Shown here in pieces: positions 16,241 to 25,437 of a DNA stretch of 36,411 nt (within the stretch, counting starts at the first letter, position 1; every line of letters begins with the position of its first letter). This stretch comes from a bacterium. Its GTDB lineage: Bacteria > UBP15 > UBA6099 > JAJRTR01. The notes below the pieces were generated by a model. That model was given only the letters and a program-made list of their open reading frames with translations. It had not been told where the DNA came from and searched no databases. The DNA lies in assembly GCA_024278215.1 (NCBI GenBank), contig JAJRTR010000194.1, positions 1-36,411 on the forward strand. The letters are read 5' to 3'. The position numbers and the translations under genes are program-made.

Positions 16241-19200
16241 GGAGTAACAGTCGTGCGCGCGCCGTCGCTGTCGGCTGTCGAATAAACGGAACCGTCATAC
16301 GCGAACGCCGCATAGTAATATGTGTAGCCGTTTGTCAGGCCCGTATCAAGGAACGACTCGCCGGCACCGTCGTATACTTCCGTGCCGTCGACAATGCTCG
16401 AGGGATAGCCGCCGAGTTTCCTGATGATCTTCGTGCTTGTCGCGGCTTCCGGGTCGGTCCACATGAGCTGGGCTTCCGTGTCGCCTGCGAGCGCCGTCAT
16501 AGCAGTGACTTCGTCGAGTGTGCCGAGTTGCACTGTGACGCCGTCGGAGTTCGCTGGAGTCGACTCCATACCCGCGCCGTTTTCAGCTTTCACCGTGAAG
16601 TAGTAAGTCGAGCCGACAGAGAGAGAAAGTCCGGACTTCGTTACAGTCGTGGCGGTTGCGTTATCGGTCCAGGAAACGATGTCCGTGCCGCCCGCTGTCG
16701 TACCGACAGCATAGGAATATTTGACGATGCCGCTTTCGGCGTCGGTCGAGGCGGTCCAGTTGGCGGAAAGTTGTGTCTGTGAAGTCGTCGTGTCGACATC
16801 AGCGCCTGTGCCGTCGTTGACGGAAGCGATTGTCGACGGTGCAGTCGCGTCGATGGTCTGGCCGTCGGATGTTGTGACGTTCGATTGGAGGCCCGCGCCG
16901 TTTTCGGCTTTCACGGAGAAGTAATATGCCTGTCCGCCGGTCAATGACAGTCCGGTTTTCGTGACGCTGGTGTTCGTGCTGTTGTCAGTCCAGCCGACGA
17001 TGTCCGCGCCGCCCGCCGTTGTGCCGATTGCGTACCAGTAGCGGGCGATACCGCTTTCGGTGTCGGTCGACGCGGTCCAGTTGGCGGTTAGTTGCGTGAG
17101 CGATGAAGAGTAATCAATATCCGCGCCCGCGCCATCGTTGACCGTAGCGATATCCGTCGGGTTCGTCGAGTCGCCTCCCGTGACCTGCTGGCCGTCGGAG
17201 TTCGCGGGAGTAGACATCAGGCCGACGCCGTTTTCGGCTTTCACAGAGAAGAAATATGTCGATCCTTCAGTAAGAGAAAGTCCGGTTTTCGTGACGCTGG
17301 TGTCTGTACCGTTATCGGTCCAGCCGACGATGTCGGTGCCGCCCGCCGTTGTGCCTACCGCGTACCAGTAACGGGTGATGCCGCTTTCGGCGTCGGTCGA
17401 GTCGGTCCAGTTGGCGGTGAGCTGGACGAGCGATTGCGTCGTGTCTATGTCCGCGCCCGCGCCGTCGTTGACCGTCGTTATCGCCGAAGGCGCACTCGTG
17501 TCGACCGTATAATCCACATCTTCATTCGTATCGGCAGTATCCGCGCTGCCGCCTGTGTCCGAACACGCAATGTAGACGACTTCACTTCCTTCGGCAAGTG
17601 AATCCGCCGAGCATGTATGGAATGTGACGCCTGTGCCGGAGCAGGTATTCTGGGCGGGCATGTCGCCGTAGGCCTGGTCGCTGAGAGACCACTTGCACGA
17701 CGAGTTTTCGTCGGTATCGAAAGTGATCTCGACGGAAGTGCTTGTAAGCCCCGAACCTTTCGCCGGGTCCCAGTTGCTCTGGACAGGCGGATCGACATCT
17801 ATAGTGTAAGACAGTTCGGTGTTGGTCGAGGCGGAATGCGTATTGCCGATAGTGTCGGTGCAAGCGATATAGACGACATCCGATGTGCCGGTGAGTCCCG
17901 ATACGGAACAGGTATGGCTTGTGCCGCCGCCGCCCGCGCACGCGCCCGCGATGTCCATATCGCCGTAAGCTTCGTCCGCGAGAGACCATCTGCATGTCGC
18001 GTTCTCGTCGGTGTTAAGAGTGATCGTCGGCGATGTTGTCGTAAGAGTTGTTCCGGCTGACGGCGACCAGTTGCTCTGGACCGGCGCGGATACGTCGACC
18101 AGTTGTCCGTCCGAGTTCGCCACATCCGCGACAAGTCCCGCGTTATTCTCGGCTTTAACCGAGAAGTAATACGTCTGTCCGTCGGTGAGTGTCAGTCCGG
18201 TTATTGTAACCGATGTCGTCGCGCTGTTGTCGGTCCAGTCGACTACATCCGTGCCGCCCGCGGTCGTGCCGACAGCATACCAGTATTTCGCGACGCCGCT
18301 CTCGGTGTCGGACGATGCAGTCCAGTTCGCGGACAACTGGGTCGAGTCGCCTGTCGTATCGACATCCGCGCCGGTGCCGTCATTTACCGATGTTATGGTG
18401 GCCGGAGCGGTTGTGTCGATTGTCTGGCCGTCAGAATTTGTCGCGCCCGATTGCAATCCGGCTCCGTTCTGTGCTTTGACGGTGAAGTAATAAGTGTCGC
18501 CGTTCGTAAGACCGAGCCCGGTGCGCGTGACGTAAGTGACGGCGCCGTTATCAGTCCAGTCGACTACATCCGTGCCGCCCGCTGTCGTGCCGACAGCGTA
18601 CCAGTATTTCGCGATGCCGCTCTCGGTGTCCGACGACGCCGTCCAGTTGGCTGAAAGCTGGGAGGTAGAACCTGCCCACGACGCGTCGACACCGGTTCCG
18701 CTGCCGTCATAGACTGTCGCTATGTCGGACGGTGGAGTCGTATCGTTGAAGTCGGCGGTCGCACCGTAGGAGGTCGTTATATTCGACATCATGCCCGCGC
18801 CGTTCTCCGCCTTTACCGATACGTAATAAGTTACCCCGTCGGTGAGAGCGAGTCCGGTGCGTGTTACGGAAGTTTCTGTGCCGTTGTCGGTCCAGTCGGC
18901 AGTGTCGGTTCCACCTGCTGTCGTTCCGATAGCGTACCAGTAGCGCGCTATGCCGCTCTGCGGGTCGGTCGAAGCGGTCCAGTTCGCCGATATCTCCGTA
19001 CCTGAAGATATGACATTCGAGTCGACGCCGATTGTGCCGCCGTCGTAGACAGTAGCGATGTCGGTGGGCGCGGAAGCGTCGATGAAATAATTGATGTCGT
19101 CGTTTGTCGCAATGGTGTCCTCGTTGCCGAGAAGGTCGGCGCATGAAATATAGACGTAATCGGAGCCCTCGCTCATGCCGCTTACCGCGCAACTCTGGCT

Positions 19201-22200
19201 TGTAGTGCCGCCACCCGCGCAGGCGTTACCTGACGACATATCAGTGTATGACTGATCGGTGAGAGACCAGCGGCAATAGGCTTCCTCGTCCGTAGTCAGA
19301 GTTATCGAGGGCGATGTAGTGTATATGTAATCGCCCTTGTCCGGGTTCCACGCGCTCTGAACCGGCGGGCTCGCGTCTATAGTGTAATTTATATCTTCGT
19401 TCGTCGCCGCGCTGTCTTCATTACCGGCGGTGTCGGTGCATGAGATGTAAACGTATTCCGCACCTTCGGACATACCGGTTACCGCGCATGATTGCGATGT
19501 CGTGCCGCCGCCGGTACATTCGTTGCCCGCCGACATCGAACTGTAAGAATCGTCGGAGAGCGACCAGCGGCATGTCGCGTTTTCACTTGTTGTGAACGTA
19601 ATCGTCTGTGATGTGCTCGTGAGATACGAACCCTTCGCCGGGCTCCATCCGCTTTGCGACGGTGGACTCACATCCACGGTCTGGCCGTCGGATGTCGCGA
19701 CTGTGGATTCGACGCCGACGCCGTTCTCCGCCTTGACCGACACATAGTAAGTCTGGCCCGGAATAAGTGTAAGTCCGGAGACACTTACTGTTGTAACGAG
19801 CGCGTTGTTCGTCCAGTCGACGACATCGGTTCCACCGGCGGATGTGCCGACGGCATAATAATAACGGGAAATTCCGCTTTCCGAATCGGACGATGAAGTC
19901 CAGTTGGCCGACAGATCGGTCGTCGACGCGACGTAGTCGATGTCCGAGCCTATGCCGTCGCTTACGGTGACGGTGGACGGCGGTGTGGAGTCGACAGTTG
20001 CGCCGTCGGAGTTTGTCGCGCCGGATTCAAGTCCCATTCCGTTTTCAGCTTTGACAGTGAAGAAATATTGCTGGCCGTGGCTGAGGCTGAGACCTGTCTT
20101 CGTTACGGAAGTGTTTGTGCCGTTGTTTGTCCAGGAAACAACGTCCGTAGCCCCGGCAGTCGTTCCTATCGCGTACCAGTATTTCGCGATTCCGCTTTCG
20201 GGATCGGACGAGCCGGTCCAGTTGGCAGACAGCTGGGTTGTGCTGCCCGTTACGTCGATATCCGAGCCGGTGCCGTCATAAACATCGGCGATGTCGGAGG
20301 GCGGCGTCGAATCCGACAGGTTGACCTGCTGCCCGTCGGAACTGACGACATTCGACAACAGGCCCGCTCCGTTCTCCGCCCTGACGGAGAAATAATATGT
20401 AGTACCGTCGGCGAGCGCGAGCCCTGTGTGTGTGACGGAAGTGTTCGTGCCGTTGTCCGTCCAGTCGACGACATCCGTGCCGCCCGCGCTTGTGCCTATT
20501 GCATACAGATACCTGACAATGCCACTCTCGGCGTCGCTGGAGGCTGTCCAGTTGGCGGAAAGCTGCACGCCGGATGTAGTCGTGTCTATATCGCTTCCCG
20601 TGCCGTCGTTGACAGTCGCGACGTCCGCGGGTGCGGTGTCGTCTACCGTATAGCCGAGGTCTTTATTTGTCGACGTTGTGTTCCCGTTGCCCTGTATGTC
20701 CTCACATGCGATATACACATACTCGGCGCCCGTGCTCATTCCGGTTACGGAACAACTGTGGTTTGTGGACGCCGCACCGGAACATGTGTTTTCGACGGGC
20801 ATCGAACTGTAGCCGTAGTCGGTAAGCGACCATCGACATGTGCTCGCTTCGTTCGTGTTCAGAGTGATGGTCACCGAAGTGTCCGACAGATATGAACCGG
20901 CCGCGGGCGACCAGTTGCTTTGTATCGGATCGCCGGTATCGACCGTGTAAGTAAGTTCCGTATTCGTGATCGAAGTGTCGGCGTTGTTATTTTCATCTAT
21001 GCAGTTCAGATACACTATATTCGCGCCCTCGGAAAGGCTTGTGACGCTGCATGACTGGCTTGTCGTGCCGCTGCCGCCGCAAATATTGCCCGGAGCGATA
21101 CTGCCGTAATCAGCATCCGCGCCCGCAAATTTACACGTCGCGTTTTCATCGGTATCGAAGGTAACCGTCGGGTTTGTCGTGCCGATTACCGAACTGTCGG
21201 CGGGCGACCAGTTACTCTGCACCGGGGGCGATGTGTCGAGCGTCGCGCCGTCGGAGGTCACAGTGCCCGACGTAAGGCCGGCCCCGTTTTCCGCCCTGAC
21301 GGATACATAATAAGTCTGTCCTTCCGTGAGTCCCAGCCCCGTCTCCGTCACAGATGTATTGGTTCCGTTATTCGTCCATGCGACAACGTCCGTTCCGCCC
21401 GCCGTCGTGCCTATCGCGTAGTAGTAAGCGGCGATACCGCTTTCCGCGTCGGACGACGCGCCCCAGTTTGCGGAAATCTGCGATGAATTTGTAATTACGT
21501 CCACATCGCTTCCCGTGCCGTCGTACAAGTAGGAGACATCGGCGGGAATGGTCGTGTCGATTGTCTGGCCGTTGGAACTCGTGGTTCCGGATTCGAGCCC
21601 AACGCCGTTCTGCGCTTTGACGGTGAAGTAATAGGTGTTCCCGTTCGTAAGTACGAGACCGGTTTTTGTAACCGATGTGTTCGCGCCGTTGCCGGTCCAG
21701 TCGACGACATCAGTCGCGCCCGCCGTCGTGCCTATCGCGAAGTAATATGCGGCGATTCCGCTTTCGGCGTCGGATGAGGCGGACCAGTTGGCCGAAAGCT
21801 GCGAGGCCGAGCCGGCCCATGTCATGTCGATGCCGATATCGGCACCGTCATAGACAATCGCGATGTCGGACGGTGCGGTCGTGTCGCTGAAGTCGGCGGT
21901 CTGGCCGTCGGAGGTAGTGACGCCCGACATCATGCCCGCGCCGTTTTCCGCCTTGACCGACACGTAATACGCCTGTCCGTCGTTCAGGGCGAGTCCCGTC
22001 GCGGTCATGTACGCGTTTGTTCCGCTGGTTGTCCAGTCGCGAACATCGGTGCCGCCGCTCGTCGTGCCGATTGCGTACCAGTAGGCGTCGATACCGCTCT
22101 GCGGATCAGACGACGCCGTCCAGTTGGCCGACAACTGCGTGCCGGATGTCACTGTGTCGATGTCCACGCCCGTAGTACCGCCGTCGTAGACGGTGGCGAC

Positions 22201-25200
22201 ATCCGCGGGCGCGGAAGTATCTATAGTGTAGTTAATATCTTCGTTGGTCGAGGCTGTTTCCTCATTCGCGTTGAGGTCCACGCACGATATGTACACGAAA
22301 TCGGAACCTTCGCTGAGGCCCGACACGGAACATGTGTGTCCTGTCGTGCCGCCGCCGGTGCAGACGTTCGCTCCGGGCATTGCGCTGTAATCGTTGTCGT
22401 TCAGTTCCCATCGGCAATAGGCGGCTTCGTCGGTCGTCAGGGTAATAGTCGGAGAAGTCGTGTATATGAACGCGCCTTTCGCCGGGTCCCACGCGCTCTG
22501 CGCGGGCGCCGTCGTGTCGACTGTGTAACCTATGTTCTCATTTGTTGTCGCGTCGTCCTCGTTTCCTGCTTCGTCGGCACATGCGACGTATACATATTCC
22601 GCACCTTCGTTCATCCCTTCGACAGCACACGACTGGCTGGTTGTCCCCGCACCGGAACACTGGTTCGCGGGCGGCATCGTCGAGTATGAATCGTCTGTTA
22701 GCGACCAGCGGCAGTAAGCGGCTTCGTCGGTCGTCAGGGTCAGAGTCATGGCGGCGCTCGTGACAGTCGCGCCCTTCGCCGGGTTCCACGCGCTCTGTAC
22801 GGGTGTCGACAGGTCGAGTTTCTGGCCGTCGGACGTCGCGACATCCGACTCCAGATTTACGCCGTTTTCCGATTTGACGGAAACGTAATACGTCGTGCCG
22901 TCGGTGAGTGTCATGCCCGATTTCGTGAATGAAGTCGCAAGCCCGTTGTCGGTCCAGCCGACGACATCCGCACCGCCCGACGTCGTGCCGATAGCATAAA
23001 GATATCGTGTTATGCCGCTCTCGGCGTCCGTGGACGCGGTCCAGTTGGCGGATAGTGAAGTTGTTGATGTGATGAAGTCGACATCGACGCCCGTACCGTC
23101 ACTGACTGTAACGGCGGAAGGCGCGGTCGCGTCGACGGTGACACCGTCGGAAGTCGTCACGGAAGATTCGAGCCCCATACCGTTCTCGGCCTTCACGGAG
23201 ATGTAGTAATCCTGATTCTGCGCGAGGCTCAGCCCAGTGTGCGTCATCGAAGTGCTCAGCACGTTATCCGTCCATGTAACAATGTCTGTACCGCCGGGCG
23301 TTGTGCCGATTGCATACCAGTACCGGGCAACGCCGCTTTCCGGATCGCTCGACGATGTCCAGTTGGCCGAAAGCTGCGTCGTCGAGGCCGTCATGTCGAT
23401 GTCCGCGCCGGTTCCGTCATACACCGATGTGATGTCGATGGGCGGCGTCGAGTCGGTCAACTCGACCATCTGGCCGTCCGAACTCACCGCGTTGGATTCG
23501 AGTCCCGCTCCGTTTTCGGCTTTGACCGACACGTAATATGTCACACCGTCGGAAAGCGCGAGTCCGGACTTCGTTACGGAAGTATTTGTACCGTTGTCCG
23601 TCCAGTCGACAACGTCCGTGCCGCCCGACGTCGTGCCGATAGCATACCAGTACTTCGCCACGCCGCTTTCGGCGTCGCTCGACGCGGTCCAGTTCGCCGA
23701 AAGTTCCGTGCCGGATGTCGTCGTATCAATATCGGCGCCCGTGCCGTCGCTTACGGAAGCGACATCGGCCGGAGCCGTGTTGTCTATAATATAACTGAGG
23801 TCCTTATTTGTCGTTTCGGAGTTTTCATTGCCGAGCGCATCCGCACACGCGACATACACTGCCTCCGCGCCTGTGCTCATGCCGGTTACCGAACAACTAT
23901 GGCCCGTCGCGCCGCCGCCCGAACATGTGTTCGCAGGTGCCATGGAGCTGTACGCGGAGTCCGTGAGCGACCATCGGCATGTCGCGTTTTCATCGGTATT
24001 CAGGGCTATCGTTTCGGAAGTATCCGACAGGTACGAACCCGATGCGGGCAGCCAGTTGCTCTGTACCGGTTCCATCGTATCGACCGTGTAACTCAATTCG
24101 GTGTTTGTCGACGCGGAGTCCTCATTGCCCGCGACATCAGAACATGCAGTGTATACCATGTTCGCGCCTTCGCTCAGGCCGGTGACGGAACAGATATGAC
24201 TGGTTGTTCCGGTGCCGCTGCAATCGTTCCCGGACATGCCGTCGTAGGAGAGGTCGGAGAGCGACCACCTGCAACTCGCGTTCTCATCAGTCGAGAATGT
24301 CACCGAGGGCGATGTTGTCGATAATGACGCGCCGTCCGACGGGTTCCACGCGCTCTGCACGGGAGTGGACAGGTCGACTGTAGCGCCGTTTGAACTCACG
24401 ATGCCGGAAGTGAGCCCGGCGTTGTTTTCCGCCCTGACGGATATGTAATATGTCTGTCCGTCCGTCAGGCTCAGCCCGGTTTTCGTGAACGACAGGTTCG
24501 TCCCGTTGTCTGTCCAGTCGACAACGTCCGTGCCGCCCTCGGTTGTGCCGATTGCATACCAGTACTTCGCCACGCCGCTTTCGGCGTCGCTCGACGCGCT
24601 GTAGTTGCCGGAAATCTGCGTATATGAATATATATATGTCTCGTCGGCGCCTGTGCCGTCGTAGACATAAGTGACATCAGCAGGCGCGGTATTGTCGAGT
24701 GTCTGGCCGTTGGAACTCGTCGTCCCGGACTGGAGCCCTACCCCGTTTTCAGCCTTGACGGTGAAGTAATAGGCCTGGCCGTTCGTAAGTGTCAGCCCTG
24801 TGCTTGTAACGGACGTGACCGCGCTGTTGTCGGTCCAGTCGACGACATCGTTTCCGCCCGCGGTCGTACCGATTGCATACCAGTAGCGCGCCACGCCGCT
24901 TTCCGCGTCGGCGGAATCCGTCCAGTTGGCGGAAAGCTGTGTGGACGAGCCTGTCCATGTTATATCCACACTTACCGTATCGCCGTCATAAACGGTCGCG
25001 ACATCAGATGGCGGTGTCGAATCGGTGAAGTCGGCGGACTGGCCGTCCGAGGTCGTCACATTTGACAACATTCCGGCACCGTTCTCCGCCCTGACCGACA
25101 CGTAATACATTTGTCCGTTCGTGAGCGACAGCCCGGTTTTCGTGACGTAAGTCAAAGCGCCGTTGCTCGTCCAGTCCACGATGTCCGTGCCGCCGATGCT

Positions 25201-25437
25201 CGTGCCGATTGCATATTGATAATCCGAAATTCCGCTCTGCGTGTCCGTAGCGGAAGTCCAGTTCGCCGAAAGCTGCGAGCCGGATGCCGTCGTGTCTATA
25301 TCGACGCCGACCGAGTCGCCGTCGTATACGGTGGCGATGTCGGACGGAGCGGAAGTGTCGACTGTATAATCTATATCTTCGTTGGTCGAAGCGGTGTCCT
25401 CGTTAGAGTTGGCGTCGGTGCAGGCGATATACACATA
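15742..25437 (-). CDS. Giant repeat protein, downstream part (same frame, after the internal TAA)
   Basis: About 3,230 residues continuing directly after the TAA. It has 18 A repeats in six triplets and ten whole B repeats in five pairs, followed by an FN3-like domain (about 16240-16530) and a C-terminal domain (15742 to about 16240). The C-terminal domain has two 'GW' modules ('INKGWSLVGVSQQ', 'LQQGWNVISDPF') and two cysteines near the end ('SLDCSGQ', 'TGCVLTI'). The first possible start is GTG 25434, with AAGGTG eight bases before it, but the same bases encode E-G-A in other repeats, so this is probably fortuitous. Without the upstream part it would lack an export signal. It is best read as the rest of one gene. 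A terminator lies 45 nt beyond its stop. Confidence 0.85.
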   Translation of the reverse strand, partial: YVYIACTDANSNEDTASTNEDIDYTVDTSAPSDIATVYDGDSVGVDIDTTASGSQLSANWTSATDTQSGISDYQYAIGTSIGGTDIVDWTSNGALTYVTKTGLSLTNGQMYYVSVRAENGAGMLSNVTTSDGQSADFTDSTPPSDVATVYDGDTVSVDITWTGSSTQLSANWTDSADAESGVARYWYAIGTTAGGNDVVDWTDNSAVTSVTSTGLTLTNGQAYYFTVKAENGVGLQSGTTSSNGQTLDNTAPADVTYVYDGTGADETYIYSYTQISGNYSASSDAESGVAKYWYAIGTTEGGTDVVDWTDNGTNLSFTKTGLSLTDGQTYYISVRAENNAGLTSGIVSSNGATVDLSTPVQSAWNPSDGASLSTTSPSVTFSTDENASCRWSLSDLSYDGMSGNDCSGTGTTSHICSVTGLSEGANMVYTACSDVAGNEDSASTNTELSYTVDTMEPVQSNWLPASGSYLSDTSETIALNTDENATCRWSLTDSAYSSMAPANTCSGGGATGHSCSVTGMSTGAEAVYVACADALGNENSETTNKDLSYIIDNTAPADVASVSDGTGADIDTTTSGTELSANWTASSDAESGVAKYWYAIGTTSGGTDVVDWTDNGTNTSVTKSGLALSDGVTYYVSVKAENGAGLESNAVSSDGQMVELTDSTPPIDITSVYDGTGADIDMTASTTQLSANWTSSSDPESGVARYWYAIGTTPGGTDIVTWTDNVLSTSMTHTGLSLAQNQDYYISVKAENGMGLESSVTTSDGVTVDATAPSAVTVSDGTGVDVDFITSTTSLSANWTASTDAESGITRYLYAIGTTSGGADVVGWTDNGLATSFTKSGMTLTDGTTYYVSVKSENGVNLESDVATSDGQKLDLSTPVQSAWNPAKGATVTSAAMTLTLTTDEAAYCRWSLTDDSYSTMPPANQCSGAGTTSQSCAVEGMNEGAEYVYVACADEAGNEDDATTNENIGYTVDTTAPAQSAWDPAKGAFIYTTSPTITLTTDEAAYCRWELNDNDYSAMPGANVCTGGGTTGHTCSVSGLSEGSDFVYISCVDLNANEETASTNEDINYTIDTSAPADVATVYDGGTTGVDIDTVTSGTQLSANWTASSDPQSGIDAYWYAIGTTSGGTDVRDWTTSGTNAYMTATGLALNDGQAYYVSVKAENGAGMMSGVTTSDGQTADFSDTTAPSDIAIVYDGADIGIDMTWAGSASQLSANWSASSDAESGIAAYYFAIGTTAGATDVVDWTGNGANTSVTKTGLVLTNGNTYYFTVKAQNGVGLESGTTSSNGQTIDTTIPADVSYLYDGTGSDVDVITNSSQISANWGASSDAESGIAAYYYAIGTTAGGTDVVAWTNNGTNTSVTETGLGLTEGQTYYVSVRAENGAGLTSGTVTSDGATLDTSPPVQSNWSPADSSVIGTTNPTVTFDTDENATCKFAGADADYGSIAPGNICGGSGTTSQSCSVTSLSEGANIVYLNCIDENNNADTSITNTELTYTVDTGDPIQSNWSPAAGSYLSDTSVTITLNTNEASTCRWSLTDYGYSSMPVENTCSGAASTNHSCSVTGMSTGAEYVYIACEDIQGNGNTTSTNKDLGYTVDDTAPADVATVNDGTGSDIDTTTSGVQLSANWTASSDAESGIVRYLYAIGTSAGGTDVVDWTDNGTNTSVTHTGLALADGTTYYFSVRAENGAGLLSNVVSSDGQQVNLSDSTPPSDIADVYDGTGSDIDVTGSTTQLSANWTGSSDPESGIAKYWYAIGTTAGATDVVSWTNNGTNTSVTKTGLSLSHGQQYFFTVKAENGMGLESGATNSDGATVDSTPPSTVTVSDGIGSDIDYVASTTDLSANWTSSSDSESGISRYYYAVGTSAGGTDVVDWTNNALVTTVSVSGLTLIPGQTYYVSVKAENGVGVESTVATSDGQTVDVSPPSQSGWSPAKGSYLTSTSQTITFTTSENATCRWSLSDDSYSSMSAGNECTGGGTTSQSCAVTGMSEGAEYVYISCTDTAGNEDSAATNEDINYTIDASPPVQSAWNPDKGDYIYTTSPSITLTTDEEAYCRWSLTDQSYTDMSSGNACAGGGTTSQSCAVSGMSEGSDYVYISCADLLGNEDTIATNDDINYFIDASAPTDIATVYDGGTIGVDSNVISSGTEISANWTASTDPQSGIARYWYAIGTTAGGTDTADWTDNGTETSVTRTGLALTDGVTYYVSVKAENGAGMMSNITTSYGATADFNDTTPPSDIATVYDGSGTGVDASWAGSTSQLSANWTASSDTESGIAKYWYAVGTTAGGTDVVDWTDNGAVTYVTRTGLGLTNGDTYYFTVKAQNGAGLQSGATNSDGQTIDTTAPATITSVNDGTGADVDTTGDSTQLSANWTASSDTESGVAKYWYAVGTTAGGTDVVDWTDNSATTSVTITGLTLTDGQTYYFSVKAENNAGLVADVANSDGQLVDVSAPVQSNWSPSAGTTLTTTSPTITLNTDENATCRWSLADEAYGDMDIAGACAGGGGTSHTCSVSGLTGTSDVVYIACTDTIGNTHSASTNTELSYTIDVDPPVQSNWDPAKGSGLTSTSVEITFDTDENSSCKWSLSDQAYGDMPAQNTCSGTGVTFHTCSADSLAEGSEVVYIACSDTGGSADTADTNEDVDYTVDTSAPSAITTVNDGAGADIDTTQSLVQLTANWTDSTDAESGITRYWYAVGTTAGGTDIVGWTDNGTDTSVTKTGLSLTEGSTYFFSVKAENGVGLMSTPANSDGQQVTGGDSTNPTDIATVNDGAGADIDYSSSLTQLTANWTASTDTESGIARYWYAIGTTAGGADIVGWTDNSTNTSVTKTGLSLTGGQAYYFSVKAENGAGLQSNVTTSDGQTIDATAPSTIASVNDGTGADVDTTTSQTQLSANWTASTDAESGIVKYSYAVGTTAGGTDIVSWTDNATATTVTKSGLSLSVGSTYYFTVKAENGAGMESTPANSDGVTVQLGTLDEVTAMTALAGDTEAQLMWTDPEAATSTKIIRKLGGYPSSIVDGTEVYDGAGESFLDTGLTNGYTYYYAAFAYDGSVYSTADSDGARTTVTPTASGLIINKGWSLVGVSQQNAYISPATVFGVNVYEIVKQTGGTFEFLTSETKVDMDFAEGLWIYSESDIGAVSAHGTDYSGNSYQITLQQGWNVISDPFNESIFWGDSKVSLDCSGQSKTLVPIYYYSDTLGYRKLEANDSAYIIPWYGYWIDVADTGCVLTITK

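Noticed and set aside
23239-24324. 361-codon open frame on the plus strand within the giant gene
   Set aside because: Antisense shadow of the repeats: arginine/cysteine-rich, non-periodic as a protein family, no ribosome site. Similar plus-strand frames at 31708-32349, 33907-34614 and 35011-35664 are rejected for the same reason.
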